A DNA stretch of 64,000 nt, from positions 93,173 through 157,172 of the forward strand of contig NZ_RJPK01000003.1 of assembly GCF_003943415.1 (NCBI RefSeq), written 5' to 3'. The DNA is from Streptococcus oralis. GTDB lineage: Bacteria > Bacillota > Bacilli > Lactobacillales > Streptococcaceae. Both the position numbers and the translations under genes were made by a program. Positions 9,274 through 18,699 of the stretch are shown one piece after another (the stretch's first letter is position 1; each line of letters begins with the position of its first letter). The notes under the pieces were generated by a model. That model was given only the letters and a program-made list of their open reading frames with translations, did no database searches and was not told where the DNA came from.

Positions 9274-9975
9274 ATGTTCTGGATTATTCGATTATTGTTC
9301 CGATTTCTTTTGGGAATTTGGCGTTTCTTCTGGCGTCTGGTCTGGACCTTGGTCATCATCGTTCTCCTTGCTTTTGGAGTGCTATGGTATCTGACAGGTG
9401 ATTTTCATTCTGCGGTCAATCAGGTTGAAAAAATGAGCAAGATTGGTCAAGGTGGCTGGAATCAATGGAGGGAGACGGGAACGCTGGAAGTCTTGTCTCA
9501 GACAGACAGTCACCAACATGCAGAAGGCAAGTGGACTCAGGCCTCAGCTCGCATCTATATTGAGCCTCAAATGGATGAGACCTTCCAAGGTGCCTATGCA
9601 GAAGCCATAAAAAACTGGAATCAAACGGGAGCCTTTACCTTTGAGGTGGTTGCAGATCCTAGCCAGGCAGATATTGTGGCAAGTGAGATGAATGATGGAT
9701 CGACCGCTGTAGCAGGTCAAGCCGAGAGTCAAACCAATTTGTTGACCAATCAATTTATATCTGTAACGGTTCGCCTGAATCACTATTATCTATCCAATCC
9801 AAACTATGGTTATTCTTATGAACGGATCGTGCACACGGCGGAGCACGAACTGGGGCATGCCATCGGATTGGATCATACCAACGAAACTTCTGTCATGCAA
9901 CCAGCAGGTTCCTACTATGGAATTCAGCCTCGGGATGTGACCGCTGTTCAAGAACTCTATACCAGTAGCGACTAG
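9274..9975 (+). CDS. Membrane-anchored matrixin-like zinc metalloprotease
   Basis: A 233-residue protein with one N-terminal transmembrane helix (about residues 20-42) after a short aromatic, basic cytoplasmic tail. The C-terminal domain has the metzincin zinc motif [11 protein letters not shown] (H191, H195, H201, catalytic E192) and a Met-turn at M208 (SVMQP), as in the M10 matrixin family. No propeptide cysteine switch is visible. The catalytic domain should face the outside of the cell. The start has a strong site (GAAAGGTGGAG). Substrate is unknown; surface-protein or host-protein processing is only a guess. It sits between estA and uvrC. Confidence 0.82.
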   Translation: MFWIIRLLFRFLLGIWRFFWRLVWTLVIIVLLAFGVLWYLTGDFHSAVNQVEKMSKIGQGGWNQWRETGTLEVLSQTDSHQHAEGKWTQASARIYIEPQMDETFQGAYAEAIKNWNQTGAFTFEVVADPSQADIVASEMNDGSTAVAGQAESQTNLLTNQFISVTVRLNHYYLSNPNYGYSYERIVHTAEHELGHAIGLDHTNETSVMQPAGSYYGIQPRDVTAVQELYTSSD

Positions 9976-10004
9976 ATGAAGTCAGTGCAATCCGAAATGA
10001 AATC

Positions 10005-10039
10005 AAAGCTCCTCCATCAAGCGGTGGGTGGGGCTTTTT
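10005..10039 (+). terminator. Terminator after the matrixin-like gene
   Basis: AAAGCTCCTCCA pairs imperfectly with TGGGTGGGGCTTT, followed by T residues. Confidence 0.6.
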
Positions 10040-10061
10040 GTTCGTCCTGTTACGGCCTTTT

Positions 10062-10070
10062 TGCTATAAT
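10062..10070 (+). promoter_or_regulatory. Extended -10 promoter of uvrC, leaderless
   Basis: TGCTATAAT followed by six bases and then the uvrC ATG at 10077. Transcription would begin at or next to the start codon. There is no Shine-Dalgarno, and no clear -35 box. Confidence 0.65.
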
Positions 10071-10076
10071 AGAACT

Positions 10077-11924
10077 ATGAATAACTTGATCAAATCAAAA
10101 CTAGAGCTCTTGCCGACCAGCCCTGGTTGCTACATTCACAAAGACAAAAACGGCACCATTATCTATGTAGGAAAGGCTAAAAATCTACGCAATCGCGTGC
10201 GGTCCTACTTCCGTGGCAGTCACGATACCAAGACGGAAGCTCTGGTATCTGAGATTGTGGATTTTGAATTTATCGTCACTGAGTCCAATATCGAAGCGCT
10301 TCTCCTAGAAATTAACCTGATCAAGGAGAATAAGCCTAAATATAATATCATGCTCAAGGATGATAAGTCCTATCCCTTCATCAAAATCACCAATGAGCGT
10401 TATCCTCGCTTGATTATCACCCGTCAGGTCAAGAAGGACGGCGGCCTTTATTTTGGCCCTTATCCAGATGTGGGGGCAGCAAATGAAATCAAGCGACTAC
10501 TGGATCGGATTTTTCCTTTTCGCAAGTGTACTAATCCACCCTCTAAGGTCTGTTTTTACTACCATATCGGCCAGTGTATGGCCCATACTATCTGTAAAAA
10601 AGATGAGGCCTATTTCAAGTCCATGGCTCAGGAGGTTTCTGATTTCCTAAAAGGACAGGATGACAAAATCATCGATGACCTCAAGGGAAAAATGGCTACG
10701 GCAGCTCAGACTATGGAATTTGAACGTGCGGCGGAATACCGTGACCTGATTCAGGCTATTGGAACACTTCGGACCAAGCAACGGGTTATGGCAAAGGATC
10801 TCCAAAACCGTGATGTCTTTGGCTACTATGTGGACAAGGGTTGGATGTGTGTCCAGGTTTTCTTTGTTCGTCAAGGCAAGCTCATTGAGCGGGACGTCAA
10901 CCTCTTCCCCTACTACAATGATCCGGATGAGGACTTCTTGACCTATGTGGGACAATTCTATCAAGAAAAATCTCACCTGGTTCCCAATGAAGTATTGATT
11001 CCGCAGGATATCGATGAAGAAGCCGTCAAGGTCTTGGTGGATACCAAGATTCTCAAACCCCAACGTGGAGAAAAAAAACAACTGGTCAATCTAGCCATAA
11101 AAAATGCTCGTGTTAGTCTGGAGCAGAAGTTCAATCTGCTAGAGAAATCTGTTGAAAAGACCCAAGGAGCTATTGAAAATCTGGGACGCTTGCTCCAAAT
11201 ACCGACTCCAGTTCGCATCGAGTCCTTTGATAACTCTAATATCATGGGAACTAGCCCTGTTTCAGCCATGGTGGTCTTTGTCAATGGCAAACCGAGTAAA
11301 AAAGACTACCGAAAGTACAAGATAAAAACGGTTGTTGGCCCAGATGACTATGCTAGTATGCGAGAGGTTATTCGCAGACGTTATGGCCGAGTTCAACGTG
11401 ATGGTTTAACCTCGCCAGATTTGATTGTGATTGATGGGGGACAAGGTCAAGTCAATATCGCAAAGCAAGTCATCCAAGAAGAGCTAGGTTTGGATATCCC
11501 AATTGCAGGTCTGCAAAAGAATGACAAGCACCAAACCCATGAACTGCTCTTTGGAGATCCGCTGGAAGTGGTGGAGTTGTCTCGCAATTCTCAGGAATTT
11601 TTCCTCCTCCAACGCATTCAAGATGAGGTACACCGCTTTGCTATCACTTTCCACCGCCAACTGCGCTCTAAAAATTCTTTTTCATCTCAATTGGATGGGA
11701 TTGACGGTCTGGGACCTAAACGCAAACAGAATCTCATGAAGCATTTTAAGTCTCTCACTAAAATCAAGGAAGCCAGTGTGGATGAAATTGTCGAAGTTGG
11801 AGTGCCAAGAGCAGTCGCAGAAGCTGTGCAGAGAAAGTTGAACCCTCAGGAAGAAGTGGAATTGGCTCAAGTGGCAGAAGAGAGAGTAGATTACCAAACG
11901 GAAGGAAACTATTATGAACCATAA
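10077..11924 (+). CDS. uvrC: Excinuclease ABC subunit C
   Basis: A 615-residue UvrC, the nuclease that makes both incisions in nucleotide excision repair with UvrA and UvrB. It contains an N-terminal GIY-YIG domain ([20 protein letters not shown]), a UVR helical motif near residues 200-235 ([19 protein letters not shown]), the RNase H-like C-terminal endonuclease domain ([27 protein letters not shown]), and a terminal helix-hairpin-helix ([16 protein letters not shown]). The ATG at 10077 gives the standard family start; a longer in-frame start lies upstream of the promoter and is rejected. The 3' end overlaps the next gene by 11 bases. Confidence 0.95.
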   Translation: MNNLIKSKLELLPTSPGCYIHKDKNGTIIYVGKAKNLRNRVRSYFRGSHDTKTEALVSEIVDFEFIVTESNIEALLLEINLIKENKPKYNIMLKDDKSYPFIKITNERYPRLIITRQVKKDGGLYFGPYPDVGAANEIKRLLDRIFPFRKCTNPPSKVCFYYHIGQCMAHTICKKDEAYFKSMAQEVSDFLKGQDDKIIDDLKGKMATAAQTMEFERAAEYRDLIQAIGTLRTKQRVMAKDLQNRDVFGYYVDKGWMCVQVFFVRQGKLIERDVNLFPYYNDPDEDFLTYVGQFYQEKSHLVPNEVLIPQDIDEEAVKVLVDTKILKPQRGEKKQLVNLAIKNARVSLEQKFNLLEKSVEKTQGAIENLGRLLQIPTPVRIESFDNSNIMGTSPVSAMVVFVNGKPSKKDYRKYKIKTVVGPDDYASMREVIRRRYGRVQRDGLTSPDLIVIDGGQGQVNIAKQVIQEELGLDIPIAGLQKNDKHQTHELLFGDPLEVVELSRNSQEFFLLQRIQDEVHRFAITFHRQLRSKNSFSSQLDGIDGLGPKRKQNLMKHFKSLTKIKEASVDEIVEVGVPRAVAEAVQRKLNPQEEVELAQVAEERVDYQTEGNYYEP

Positions 11925-12753
11925 AATCGCAATTTTATCAGATATTCATGGCAATGCGACAGCCTTAGAAGCAGTAATTGCAGATGCCAAAGTTCAAGGA
12001 GCCAGTGAATATTGGCTTATGGGAGATAATTTTCTACCTGGTCCAGGTGCAAATGACTTGGTCGCTCTGTTAAAGGAACTTCCTATCACAGCAAGTGTTC
12101 GAGGAAATTGGGATGATTGTATCCTTGAGGCTTTAGATGGGCAATATGGCTTAGAAGATCCACAGGAAGTCCAGCTCTTGCGTATGACCCAGTATTTGAT
12201 GGAGCGAATGGATCCTGCAACGATTGTCTGGCTACGAAGCTTACCCTTGCTAGAAAAGAAAGAAGTTGACGGACTGCACTTTTCTCTTTCTCATAATTTG
12301 CCTGATAAGAACTATGGGAGTGACTTACTGGTTGACAATGATACAGAGAAATTTGACCGGCTACTGGATGAGGAGACTGATGTGGCAGTCTATGGTCATG
12401 TTCACAAGCAGTTGCTTCGTTATGGCAGTCAAGGGCAACAAATCATCAATCCAGGTTCGATTGGCATGCCCTATTTTAACTGGGAGGCGTTAAAAAATCA
12501 TCGTGCCCAGTACGCCGTGATAGAAGTGGAAGATGGGGAATTGGTAAATATCCAATTCCGCAAAGTCGCTTATGACTATGAAGCGGAGTTAGAATTGGCC
12601 AAGTCCAAGGGGCTTCCCTTTATCGAAATGTATGAAGAGCTACGACGAGAAGACAATTATCAGGGGCACAATCTGGAACTTTTATCTAGTTTAATCAAAA
12701 AGCATGGGTATGTAGAGGATGTAAAGGAGTATTTTAATTTTCTGCAAAGTTAG
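11914..12753 (+). CDS. Calcineurin-like metallophosphoesterase
   Basis: A 279-residue phosphoesterase of the YfcE/MJ0936-like group. Metal motifs are visible in order: LSDIHGN (DxH), MGDN (GDx), RGNWDD (GNxD), the histidine in SHNLP, and YGHVHKQL (GHxH). It is translationally coupled to uvrC, its ATG lying inside the end of that gene with GAAGGAAAC upstream. The substrate is unknown; relatives hydrolyse phosphodiesters or dinucleotides. An operon role in nucleotide metabolism is inferred only from the overlap. Confidence 0.85.
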   Translation: MNHKIAILSDIHGNATALEAVIADAKVQGASEYWLMGDNFLPGPGANDLVALLKELPITASVRGNWDDCILEALDGQYGLEDPQEVQLLRMTQYLMERMDPATIVWLRSLPLLEKKEVDGLHFSLSHNLPDKNYGSDLLVDNDTEKFDRLLDEETDVAVYGHVHKQLLRYGSQGQQIINPGSIGMPYFNWEALKNHRAQYAVIEVEDGELVNIQFRKVAYDYEAELELAKSKGLPFIEMYEELRREDNYQGHNLELLSSLIKKHGYVEDVKEYFNFLQS

Positions 12754-12849
12754 AAATAAAATGGACGCCCTTAATTTGAAGTGAGGTGGTAGCCGAATTG
12801 CTTAGAAGAGAGTCAGACGATAAGGAAGAAAAGATGGCTTAGCTAAAGT

Positions 12850-12876
12850 TTGACATTGAAATTATTTTGTTATAAA
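12850..12876 (+). promoter_or_regulatory. Promoter of the lipoprotein gene
   Basis: TTGACA, 15 bases, then TATAAA preceded by TGT. It starts about 60 bases before the lipoprotein ATG. The 96 bases upstream hold nothing I recognise. Confidence 0.6.
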
Positions 12877-12909
12877 ATGGACTTAATTCTTAATAAAAAG
12901 GAGAACATT

Positions 12910-13434
12910 ATGAAGAAAATTATTACAGCCAGTATGGCTCTTTTATCTGTTGTTGTTTTAGCAGCATGTTCAGGGAAAACAACGTCTGATTCTTCAACTA
13001 AGACTTCAAGCTCTGTAGAACAAACTTCTTCCTCAGAGACTTCATCAACAACGTCTAGTTCAAAGACAGAAAATAATGAGGTTGTTTTGATCACCGATGA
13101 AGAAATTGACAATGCTAAAACTGTTGGAGATGTGAAGAAAGTCTTTGGTAAACTAGTCGACAATTATAAAAAGCATGCAGTTGAAATTGGGGAAAAAATT
13201 CCAGAGAGTGGAAAAGAAGCATATAACGCCCAAGTTGAACCAGCGCTTAAGTCTATGGAGACTGTAAGAGAGTCATTTAACGAAAGCCTTTCAAGTATTG
13301 GTTCTGATGATACAGTAGTGCCAGAACAAACTCGTACTCTATTTGTTCAACAGTTGAAAACTGGACGTGACACAATGAAGAAAGCGCTGGAAGCGGCTTA
13401 TAAAGCAATTGCTCCATACACATCTGGTCAATAA
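12910..13434 (+). CDS. Putative lipoprotein with Ser/Thr-rich linker
   Basis: A 174-residue protein. ATG at 12910 follows AAAAGGAG and gives a lipoprotein signal (MKKIITASMALLSVVVLAAC, lipobox LAAC, cysteine at 20). After it comes a low-complexity Ser/Thr-rich stretch (about residues 21-57), typical of a cell-wall-spanning linker. The helical domain has a regular pattern of charged residues (about residues 65-174). No enzymatic motif is seen. It should be anchored to the outer face of the membrane. It is monocistronic, with its own promoter and terminator. The function is unknown. Confidence 0.8.
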   Translation: MKKIITASMALLSVVVLAACSGKTTSDSSTKTSSSVEQTSSSETSSTTSSSKTENNEVVLITDEEIDNAKTVGDVKKVFGKLVDNYKKHAVEIGEKIPESGKEAYNAQVEPALKSMETVRESFNESLSSIGSDDTVVPEQTRTLFVQQLKTGRDTMKKALEAAYKAIAPYTSGQ

Positions 13435-13440
13435 TATAAG

Positions 13441-13468
13441 AAAGTAGGTGTTCGATCACCTGCTTTTT
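13441..13468 (+). terminator. Terminator after the lipoprotein gene
   Basis: AAAGTAGGTG / CACCTGCTTT with a TTCGAT loop and a T run. Confidence 0.8.
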
Positions 13469-13578
13469 GATTGCTTCAAATCTAAAGCGATACCTACTTA
13501 AATAGCTCCAAATTAATAGCAGAGAGTTTGAAAGAAGTACTAATTCTATGAAAAATCCCTGCAAGCTCTTTCAAAATA

Positions 13579-13587
13579 TGGTAGAAT
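13579..13587 (+). promoter_or_regulatory. Extended -10 promoter of the nitroreductase operon
   Basis: TGGTAGAAT, about 33 bases before the nitroreductase ATG. Confidence 0.5.
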
Positions 13588-13619
13588 GGAAGCAGTAGAA
13601 TTAGAAAAGGAAATCGATT

Positions 13620-14225
13620 ATGAAATTTCTTGAATTAAATAAAAAACGTCATGCGACCAAGCATTTCACTGATAAGCCAGTTGATCCCAAAGATGTACGC
13701 ACTGCTATCGAAATCGCAACTTTAGCCCCAAGTGCCCACAACAGCCAGCCATGGAAATTTGTGGTCGTTCGTGAGAAAAATGCTGAATTGGCAAAATTGG
13801 CTTATGGTTCGAACTTTGAGCAGGTTTCGTCAGCGCCAGTGACCATTGCCTTGTTTACCGATACAGATTTGGCTAAACGTGCTCGTAAGATTGCCCGTGT
13901 TGGCGGTGCTAATAATTTTTCTGAAGAGCAACTTCAATACTTTATGAAAAATTTGCCTGCTGAGTTTGCACGTTACAGTGAACAACAAGTCAGCGACTAC
14001 CTAGCCCTCAATGCAGGTTTGGTTGCTATGAACTTGGTTTTGGCTCTTACAGATCAAGGAATCGGATCAAATCTGATTCTTGGATTTGACAAATCAAAAG
14101 TCAATGAGGTTTTGGGAATTGAAGACCGTTTCCGCCCAGAACTCTTGATTACGGTAGGTTATACAGACGAAAAATTGGAACCAAGCTACCGCTTGCCAGT
14201 AGATGAAATCATTGAGAAAAGATAG
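13620..14225 (+). CDS. Nitroreductase family protein
   Basis: A 201-residue FMN-dependent nitroreductase-fold protein. The N-terminal phosphate-binding part is present (KKRHATKHF), followed by APSAHNSQPWKFVVV, the typical FMN/dimer-interface motif, and the later GSNLILGF near the cofactor site. It probably reduces nitro compounds or quinones with NAD(P)H in the cytoplasm. pepV follows after 12 bases, so the two are probably co-transcribed, an arrangement I recall from other Mitis-group genomes. Confidence 0.87.
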   Translation: MKFLELNKKRHATKHFTDKPVDPKDVRTAIEIATLAPSAHNSQPWKFVVVREKNAELAKLAYGSNFEQVSSAPVTIALFTDTDLAKRARKIARVGGANNFSEEQLQYFMKNLPAEFARYSEQQVSDYLALNAGLVAMNLVLALTDQGIGSNLILGFDKSKVNEVLGIEDRFRPELLITVGYTDEKLEPSYRLPVDEIIEKR

Positions 14226-14237
14226 AAAGAAGAAAAA

Positions 14238-15638
14238 ATGACAGCAATTGATTTTACAGCAGAAGTAGAAAAACGCAAAGAAGACCTCTTGGCTGACTTG
14301 TTTAGCCTTTTGGAAATCAACTCAGAACGTGACGATAGCAAGGTAGATGCGCAGCATCCATTTGGACCTGGTCCAGTAAAAGCCTTAGAAAAATTCCTTG
14401 AAATCGCAGACCGTGATGGCTATCCAACTACCAATGTAGATAACTACGCAGGACATTTTGAGTTTGGTGATGGAGAAGAAGTTCTCGGAATCTTCGCCCA
14501 CATGGACGTGGTGCCAGCTGGTAGCGGTTGGGATACAGATCCTTACACACCAACTATCAAAGATGGTCGCCTATATGCGCGTGGAGCTTCTGATGATAAG
14601 GGACCTACAATAGCTTGTTACTATGGTTTGAAAATCATTAAAGAATTGGGCCTTCCAACTTCTAAAAAAGTTCGCTTCATCGTCGGAACTGATGAAGAAT
14701 CAGGCTGGGCAGACATGGACTACTATTTTGAACATGTAGGACTTGCGAAACCAGACTTTGGCTTCTCTCCGGACGCTGAATTTCCAATCATCAATGGTGA
14801 AAAAGGAAACATTACAGAATACCTCCACTTTGCAGGTGAAAATACAGGTGCAGCCCGTCTTCACAGCTTTACAGGTGGTTTGCGTGAAAACATGGTACCT
14901 GAATCAGCAACAGCAGTTATTTCAGGTGACTTGGCTGACTTACAAGCTAAACTAGATTCCTTCGTTGCAGAGCACAAACTCAGAGGAGAACTCCAAGAAG
15001 AAGCTGGTCAATACAAGGTGACGATTATTGGTAAATCAGCCCATGGTGCTATGCCTGCTTCAGGTGTCAATGGTGCAACTTACCTTGCCCTTTTCCTCAG
15101 TCAGTTTGACTTTGCTGGACCTGCTAAAGACTACCTCGACATCGCTGGTAAGATTCTTTTGAACGACCATGAGGGTGAAAATCTTAAGGTTGCTCATGTG
15201 GATGAAAAGATGGGTGCCCTTTCTATGAATGCCGGTGTCTTCCGCTTTGACGAAGCAAGTGCTGACAATACTATTGCCCTCAACTTCCGTTATCCAAAAG
15301 GAACAAGTCCAGAGCAAATCAAATCAGTTCTTGAAAACTTGCCAGTTGCTTCTGTTAGTCTTTCTGAACACGGACACACGCCTCACTATGTACCGATGGA
15401 AGATCCACTTGTGCAAACCTTGTTGAATGTCTATGAAAAACAAACGGGACTTCAAGGTCATGAGCAAGTCATCGGTGGTGGAACATTTGGACGTTTGTTA
15501 GAGCGTGGTGTAGCCTACGGTGCCATGTTCCCAGACTCAATTGACACCATGCACCAAGCCAATGAATTTATCGCCTTGGACGATCTCTTCCGAGCAGCAG
15601 CAATCTATGCTGAAGCTATCTATGAATTAATCAAATAA
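14238..15638 (+). CDS. pepV: Dipeptidase PepV
   Basis: A 466-residue M20 family metallopeptidase that cleaves dipeptides and some tripeptides in the cytoplasm. Zinc-site segments are seen in order: GIFAHMDVVPAG (His, Asp), ARGASDDKGP (bridging Asp), GTDEESGW (catalytic and zinc Glu), SPDAEFP, and a late histidine in IDTMHQANEF. The lid domain and the NGEKGN segment are typical of PepV. It lies 12 bases after the nitroreductase gene and ends at a terminator. Confidence 0.93.
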   Translation: MTAIDFTAEVEKRKEDLLADLFSLLEINSERDDSKVDAQHPFGPGPVKALEKFLEIADRDGYPTTNVDNYAGHFEFGDGEEVLGIFAHMDVVPAGSGWDTDPYTPTIKDGRLYARGASDDKGPTIACYYGLKIIKELGLPTSKKVRFIVGTDEESGWADMDYYFEHVGLAKPDFGFSPDAEFPIINGEKGNITEYLHFAGENTGAARLHSFTGGLRENMVPESATAVISGDLADLQAKLDSFVAEHKLRGELQEEAGQYKVTIIGKSAHGAMPASGVNGATYLALFLSQFDFAGPAKDYLDIAGKILLNDHEGENLKVAHVDEKMGALSMNAGVFRFDEASADNTIALNFRYPKGTSPEQIKSVLENLPVASVSLSEHGHTPHYVPMEDPLVQTLLNVYEKQTGLQGHEQVIGGGTFGRLLERGVAYGAMFPDSIDTMHQANEFIALDDLFRAAAIYAEAIYELIK

Positions 15639-15644
15639 AACGAT

Positions 15645-15678
15645 AGAAGTCTGAGATTTTATGCTTGGACTTCTTTTT
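15645..15678 (+). terminator. Terminator after pepV
   Basis: AGAAGTC / GACTTCT followed by four T. Readthrough into the next operon is possible because the next gene begins 14 bases later. Confidence 0.65.
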
Positions 15679-15691
15679 GGAGGGAAACTAG

Positions 15692-16276
15692 ATGTCTCAA
15701 ATCGAAAAGATCAAACAAGCCATTATGGCAGATTCGCAAAATAAAAGCTATACAGAGCAGGGGATAGAGCCTCTCTTTGCAGCGCCAAAGACAGCACGTA
15801 TCAATATCGTCGGTCAAGCGCCTGGTCTAAAGACTCAGGAGGCAGGTCTTTATTGGAAAGATAAAAGTGGTGACCGCTTGCGAGACTGGCTCGGTGTTGA
15901 CGAAGATACTTTTTACAATTCAGGTTATTTCGCAGTTATTCCCATGGACTTTTATTTCCCAGGACATGGAAAATCAGGCGACCTTCCACCTCGTAAAGGC
16001 TTTGCCGAAAAATGGCACCCACAACTCCTCAAGGAATGTCCCAATATTGAATTGACCCTTTTGATTGGACAATATGCTCAGGCCTACTATCTTCATGAGA
16101 AAGTTAGTGGCAAGGTAGCAGAGCGGGTAAAACACTACAAAGACTATTTGCCAGAATATTTTCCTCTAGTTCACCCTTCTCCTCGTAATCAAATCTGGAT
16201 GGCTAAGAATCCTTGGTTTGAGTCAGAAGTGGTGCCAGATTTGAAAGCGTTGGTACAAAAGATTATTCATCAATAA
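15692..16276 (+). CDS. Uracil-DNA glycosylase family protein
   Basis: A 194-residue protein of the uracil-DNA glycosylase superfamily: the motif GQAPGLKTQEAG matches the GxAPG active-site loop, and the C-terminal HPSPRNQ matches the HPSP leucine-loop motif. It lacks the family 4 cysteine pattern for an iron-sulfur cluster, so it belongs to the small YqfM-like branch whose activity is less well known. RBS GGAGGG. It heads a run of three closely spaced genes (gaps of 12 and 18 bases) with the prolyl-tRNA editing and rhodanese genes. Confidence 0.83.
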   Translation: MSQIEKIKQAIMADSQNKSYTEQGIEPLFAAPKTARINIVGQAPGLKTQEAGLYWKDKSGDRLRDWLGVDEDTFYNSGYFAVIPMDFYFPGHGKSGDLPPRKGFAEKWHPQLLKECPNIELTLLIGQYAQAYYLHEKVSGKVAERVKHYKDYLPEYFPLVHPSPRNQIWMAKNPWFESEVVPDLKALVQKIIHQ

Positions 16277-16288
16277 AGGAGAAAAACT

Positions 16289-16780
16289 ATGGATGCTTAT
16301 CAACAAGTAGCTAATAAGTTGCAAGAGTTGGGAATTACCTTTGATGTGGTGGAGCACCCACCTGTATTTACGACAGAGCAGGCAGATAGCTATATTGAAG
16401 GAATGGAAGGAGTCCGGACTAAGTCCATGTTTTTGACCAATAGAAAGAAAACCCAGTACTATCTGCTCATCATGGGTGACAAGAAACGATTGGATATGGA
16501 TGACTTTAAAGTTCAAGTGGGAGCCGATCGGATTCGAATGGCCTCATTGGACTCCTTGGCTGAGAAAATGACCCTATCAGCAGGAACTGTATCACCTTTT
16601 GGTTTGTTAAATAATGAAGAAAAAGATATTCTAGTTTATTTTGATAAGGACATTGTATCGGAGGATATCATGACTTTCCATCCCAATACTAATGAAAAGA
16701 CCATCTTTATCAAAAGCAAAGACTTGTTCCGATTTTTAGAGTCGATTGGATTTACCTATAAGTTTTTAACTTTGCGTTAA
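16289..16780 (+). CDS. Prolyl-tRNA deacylase / YbaK-type editing protein
   Basis: A 163-residue protein resembling the PrdX/ProXp branch of the YbaK/aa-tRNA deacylase family, which hydrolyses mischarged Ala-tRNA(Pro) in trans. Visible features are FDVVEHPPVFTTEQAD at the N-terminus, the lysine in EGVRTKSMFLTN, and the later GTVSPFGLLN, all typical of this family. The ribosome site is AAAGGAG. It is likely co-transcribed with its neighbours. Confidence 0.87.
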   Translation: MDAYQQVANKLQELGITFDVVEHPPVFTTEQADSYIEGMEGVRTKSMFLTNRKKTQYYLLIMGDKKRLDMDDFKVQVGADRIRMASLDSLAEKMTLSAGTVSPFGLLNNEEKDILVYFDKDIVSEDIMTFHPNTNEKTIFIKSKDLFRFLESIGFTYKFLTLR

Positions 16781-16798
16781 AGGCATCAAAAAGAAGAA

Positions 16799-17089
16799 AT
16801 GATGAAAGAAATTGTTTTTGACAAATTCTACCAGCTTTACCAGAAAGGGTCCCTTTCAGTCATAGACGTGAGAGAAGTAGAAGAGTTTGAGATGCTTCAT
16901 TTAGAAGGTGCTCAGAACCTACCACTTAGTCAATTGGCTGATATCTATGATCAATTGGACAAGGACCTCTTGCATTATGTCATTTGTAAGTCGGGCATTC
17001 GTTCGGCTCGTGCTTGTCAATTCTTAGAGGAGCATGGATACAAGGTCATCAATGTCCAAGGTGGAATGACGGCCTTTGAAAATCTTTAA
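16799..17089 (+). CDS. Rhodanese-like domain protein
   Basis: A 96-residue single-domain rhodanese. The fold motifs are IDVREVEEFEMLHLEGAQNL and the active-site loop CKSGIRSARA with the persulfide-carrying cysteine. It is short, cytoplasmic and lacks a signal. It may transfer sulfane sulfur to an acceptor, but the partner is unknown. Two ATG codons are adjacent (16799 and 16802); the second would give 95 residues. Confidence 0.88.
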   Translation: MMKEIVFDKFYQLYQKGSLSVIDVREVEEFEMLHLEGAQNLPLSQLADIYDQLDKDLLHYVICKSGIRSARACQFLEEHGYKVINVQGGMTAFENL

Positions 17090-17230
17090 AACTGTATGGC
17101 GATAGATCCTAATCTTCCCTTGCTAGGTTCTAACTGAGTGAGGGCTTGTGTTTTTAGACAATTCTTATTTTTAAAAATATTGAAAACATTCAATGATTAA
17201 TTTTGGATACTTTTTTCAGAGTCTTAATCA

Positions 17231-17239
17231 TGGTATACT
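17231..17239 (+). promoter_or_regulatory. Extended -10 promoter of brnQ
   Basis: TGGTATACT, 34 bases before the brnQ ATG. The bases upstream (about 17178-17192) hold a weak CodY-like palindrome with four mismatches to AATTTTCWGAAAATT. Confidence 0.55.
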
Positions 17240-17273
17240 AGGTCAGTATTTTAGAAATATGAAGGAGATTTTT

Positions 17274-18599
17274 ATGGCTAAAAAAGGTGCTCTAACAGGC
17301 TTGCTCCTGTTTGGAATATTTTTTGGTGCGGGAAACTTGATTTTTCCACCTTCTCTAGGTGCTTTATCTGGAGAACAGTTTCTTCCTGCCATCGCAGGTT
17401 TTGTCTTTTCAGGTGTTGGTATTGCCGTCTTGACACTTATTATTGGAACTCTAAACCCTAAAGGATACATTCACGAGATTTCTAAGAAAATCTCACCTTG
17501 GTTTGCGACGCTTTATCTTGCAGTCCTCTATCTATCGATTGGCCCATTCTTTGCCATTCCACGTACATCTACAACAGCTTATGAAGTTGGCATTAGCCCC
17601 CTCTTGTCTGAAGCAAATAAAGGTCTAGGATTGATTATTTTTACAGTGCTGTATTTTGCAGCAGCCTATCTGATTTCACTCAATCCATCAAAGATTTTGG
17701 ATCGAATCGGACGTATCTTGACACCAGTCTTTGCTTTGCTTATCGTTATCTTAGTTGTACTAGGTGCCTTTAAATATGGTGGAACAAGTCCTCAAGCGGC
17801 TTCAGATGCTTATCAAGCTTCTGCCTTTGGTACAGGTTTCCTAGAAGGGTATAACACCTTAGATGCCCTTGCCTCAGTGGCCTTCAGCGTAATCGCTGTT
17901 CAAACCTTGAAACAACTTGGATTCTCCAGTAAGAAAGAATACATTTCAACTATTTGGGTGGTTGGTATCGTTGTAGCTCTTGCCTTTAGCGCTCTTTACA
18001 TTGGTTTAGGTTTCCTTGGAAATCATTTCCCAGTACCAGCAGAAGCCATCAAGGGTGGAACACCAGGTGTTTATATTTTGTCACAAGCAACTCAGGAAAT
18101 CTTTGGTTCAACGGCTCAACTCTTCCTTGCTGTTATGGTAACTGTAACCTGCTTCACAACGACAGTTGGCTTGATTGTGTCTACAGCTGAGTTCTTTAAC
18201 GGACGTTTCCCGCAAATCAGCTATAAGATTTATGCAACTGCCTTTACCTTGATTGGATTTGCTATTGCCAACCTTGGTTTGGATGCCATTATCAAGTACT
18301 CAGTGCCAGTACTGGTAATCTTGTACCCAATCACCATCGCCATTGTGATGATCGTGATTGTTAATAAGTTTGTCGCCCTATCAAAACCGGGCATGCAGTT
18401 AACTATTGGGCTTGTTACAGCTATTGCTCTTGCAAGTGTTCTTGGAAGTTCCTTTAAAATTGAGTTTCTAGCAAATCTCGTCAATGCTCTTCCGTTTGCA
18501 GCTGCCTCTCTACCATGGTTGGTGCCAGCTATTATTGGAATTTTGCTTTCCTTGGTTTTACCAAACAAGCAAGAAAGCGATGTTTTTGAAATGGAATAA
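17274..18599 (+). CDS. brnQ: Branched-chain amino acid transport system II carrier protein
   Basis: A 441-residue polytopic membrane protein with about 12 helices, of the LIVCS family, taking up Leu, Ile and Val with a cation. The signature near the N-terminus is FGAGNLIFPPSLG; a second conserved stretch is FNGRFPQISY. The ATG at 17274 follows AAGGAG; upstream in-frame starts have no site and overlap the promoter. As a branched-chain amino acid transporter it is a plausible target of CodY, encoded at 45548. A terminator follows. Confidence 0.92.
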   Translation: MAKKGALTGLLLFGIFFGAGNLIFPPSLGALSGEQFLPAIAGFVFSGVGIAVLTLIIGTLNPKGYIHEISKKISPWFATLYLAVLYLSIGPFFAIPRTSTTAYEVGISPLLSEANKGLGLIIFTVLYFAAAYLISLNPSKILDRIGRILTPVFALLIVILVVLGAFKYGGTSPQAASDAYQASAFGTGFLEGYNTLDALASVAFSVIAVQTLKQLGFSSKKEYISTIWVVGIVVALAFSALYIGLGFLGNHFPVPAEAIKGGTPGVYILSQATQEIFGSTAQLFLAVMVTVTCFTTTVGLIVSTAEFFNGRFPQISYKIYATAFTLIGFAIANLGLDAIIKYSVPVLVILYPITIAIVMIVIVNKFVALSKPGMQLTIGLVTAIALASVLGSSFKIEFLANLVNALPFAAASLPWLVPAIIGILLSLVLPNKQESDVFEME

Positions 18600-18606
18600 A
18601 AAATAG

Positions 18607-18650
18607 AAATCACTTTTGTAAGTCAACTCTACAGGAGTGATTTTTCTTTT
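18607..18650 (+). terminator. Terminator after brnQ
   Basis: AAATCACT..TGTA pairs with TACA..AGTGATTT, then a T-rich tail. Confidence 0.7.
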
Positions 18651-18668
18651 TTCCTCTCTACTGAAATG

Positions 18669-18677
18669 TGCTATAAT
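18669..18677 (+). promoter_or_regulatory. Extended -10 promoter of the M42 aminopeptidase
   Basis: TGCTATAAT, 22 bases before ATG at 18700. The short leader carries AGAGGTG. Confidence 0.6.
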
Positions 18678-18699
18678 AGGTAGCAAAAGAGGTGAAGAA

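Noticed and set aside
10038..10076. Upstream start for uvrC
   Set aside because: It lies over the terminator tail and promoter; the usual N-terminus begins at 10077.
17090..17230. CodY box upstream of brnQ
   Set aside because: The best matches have four or more mismatches, so it was noted only as weak.
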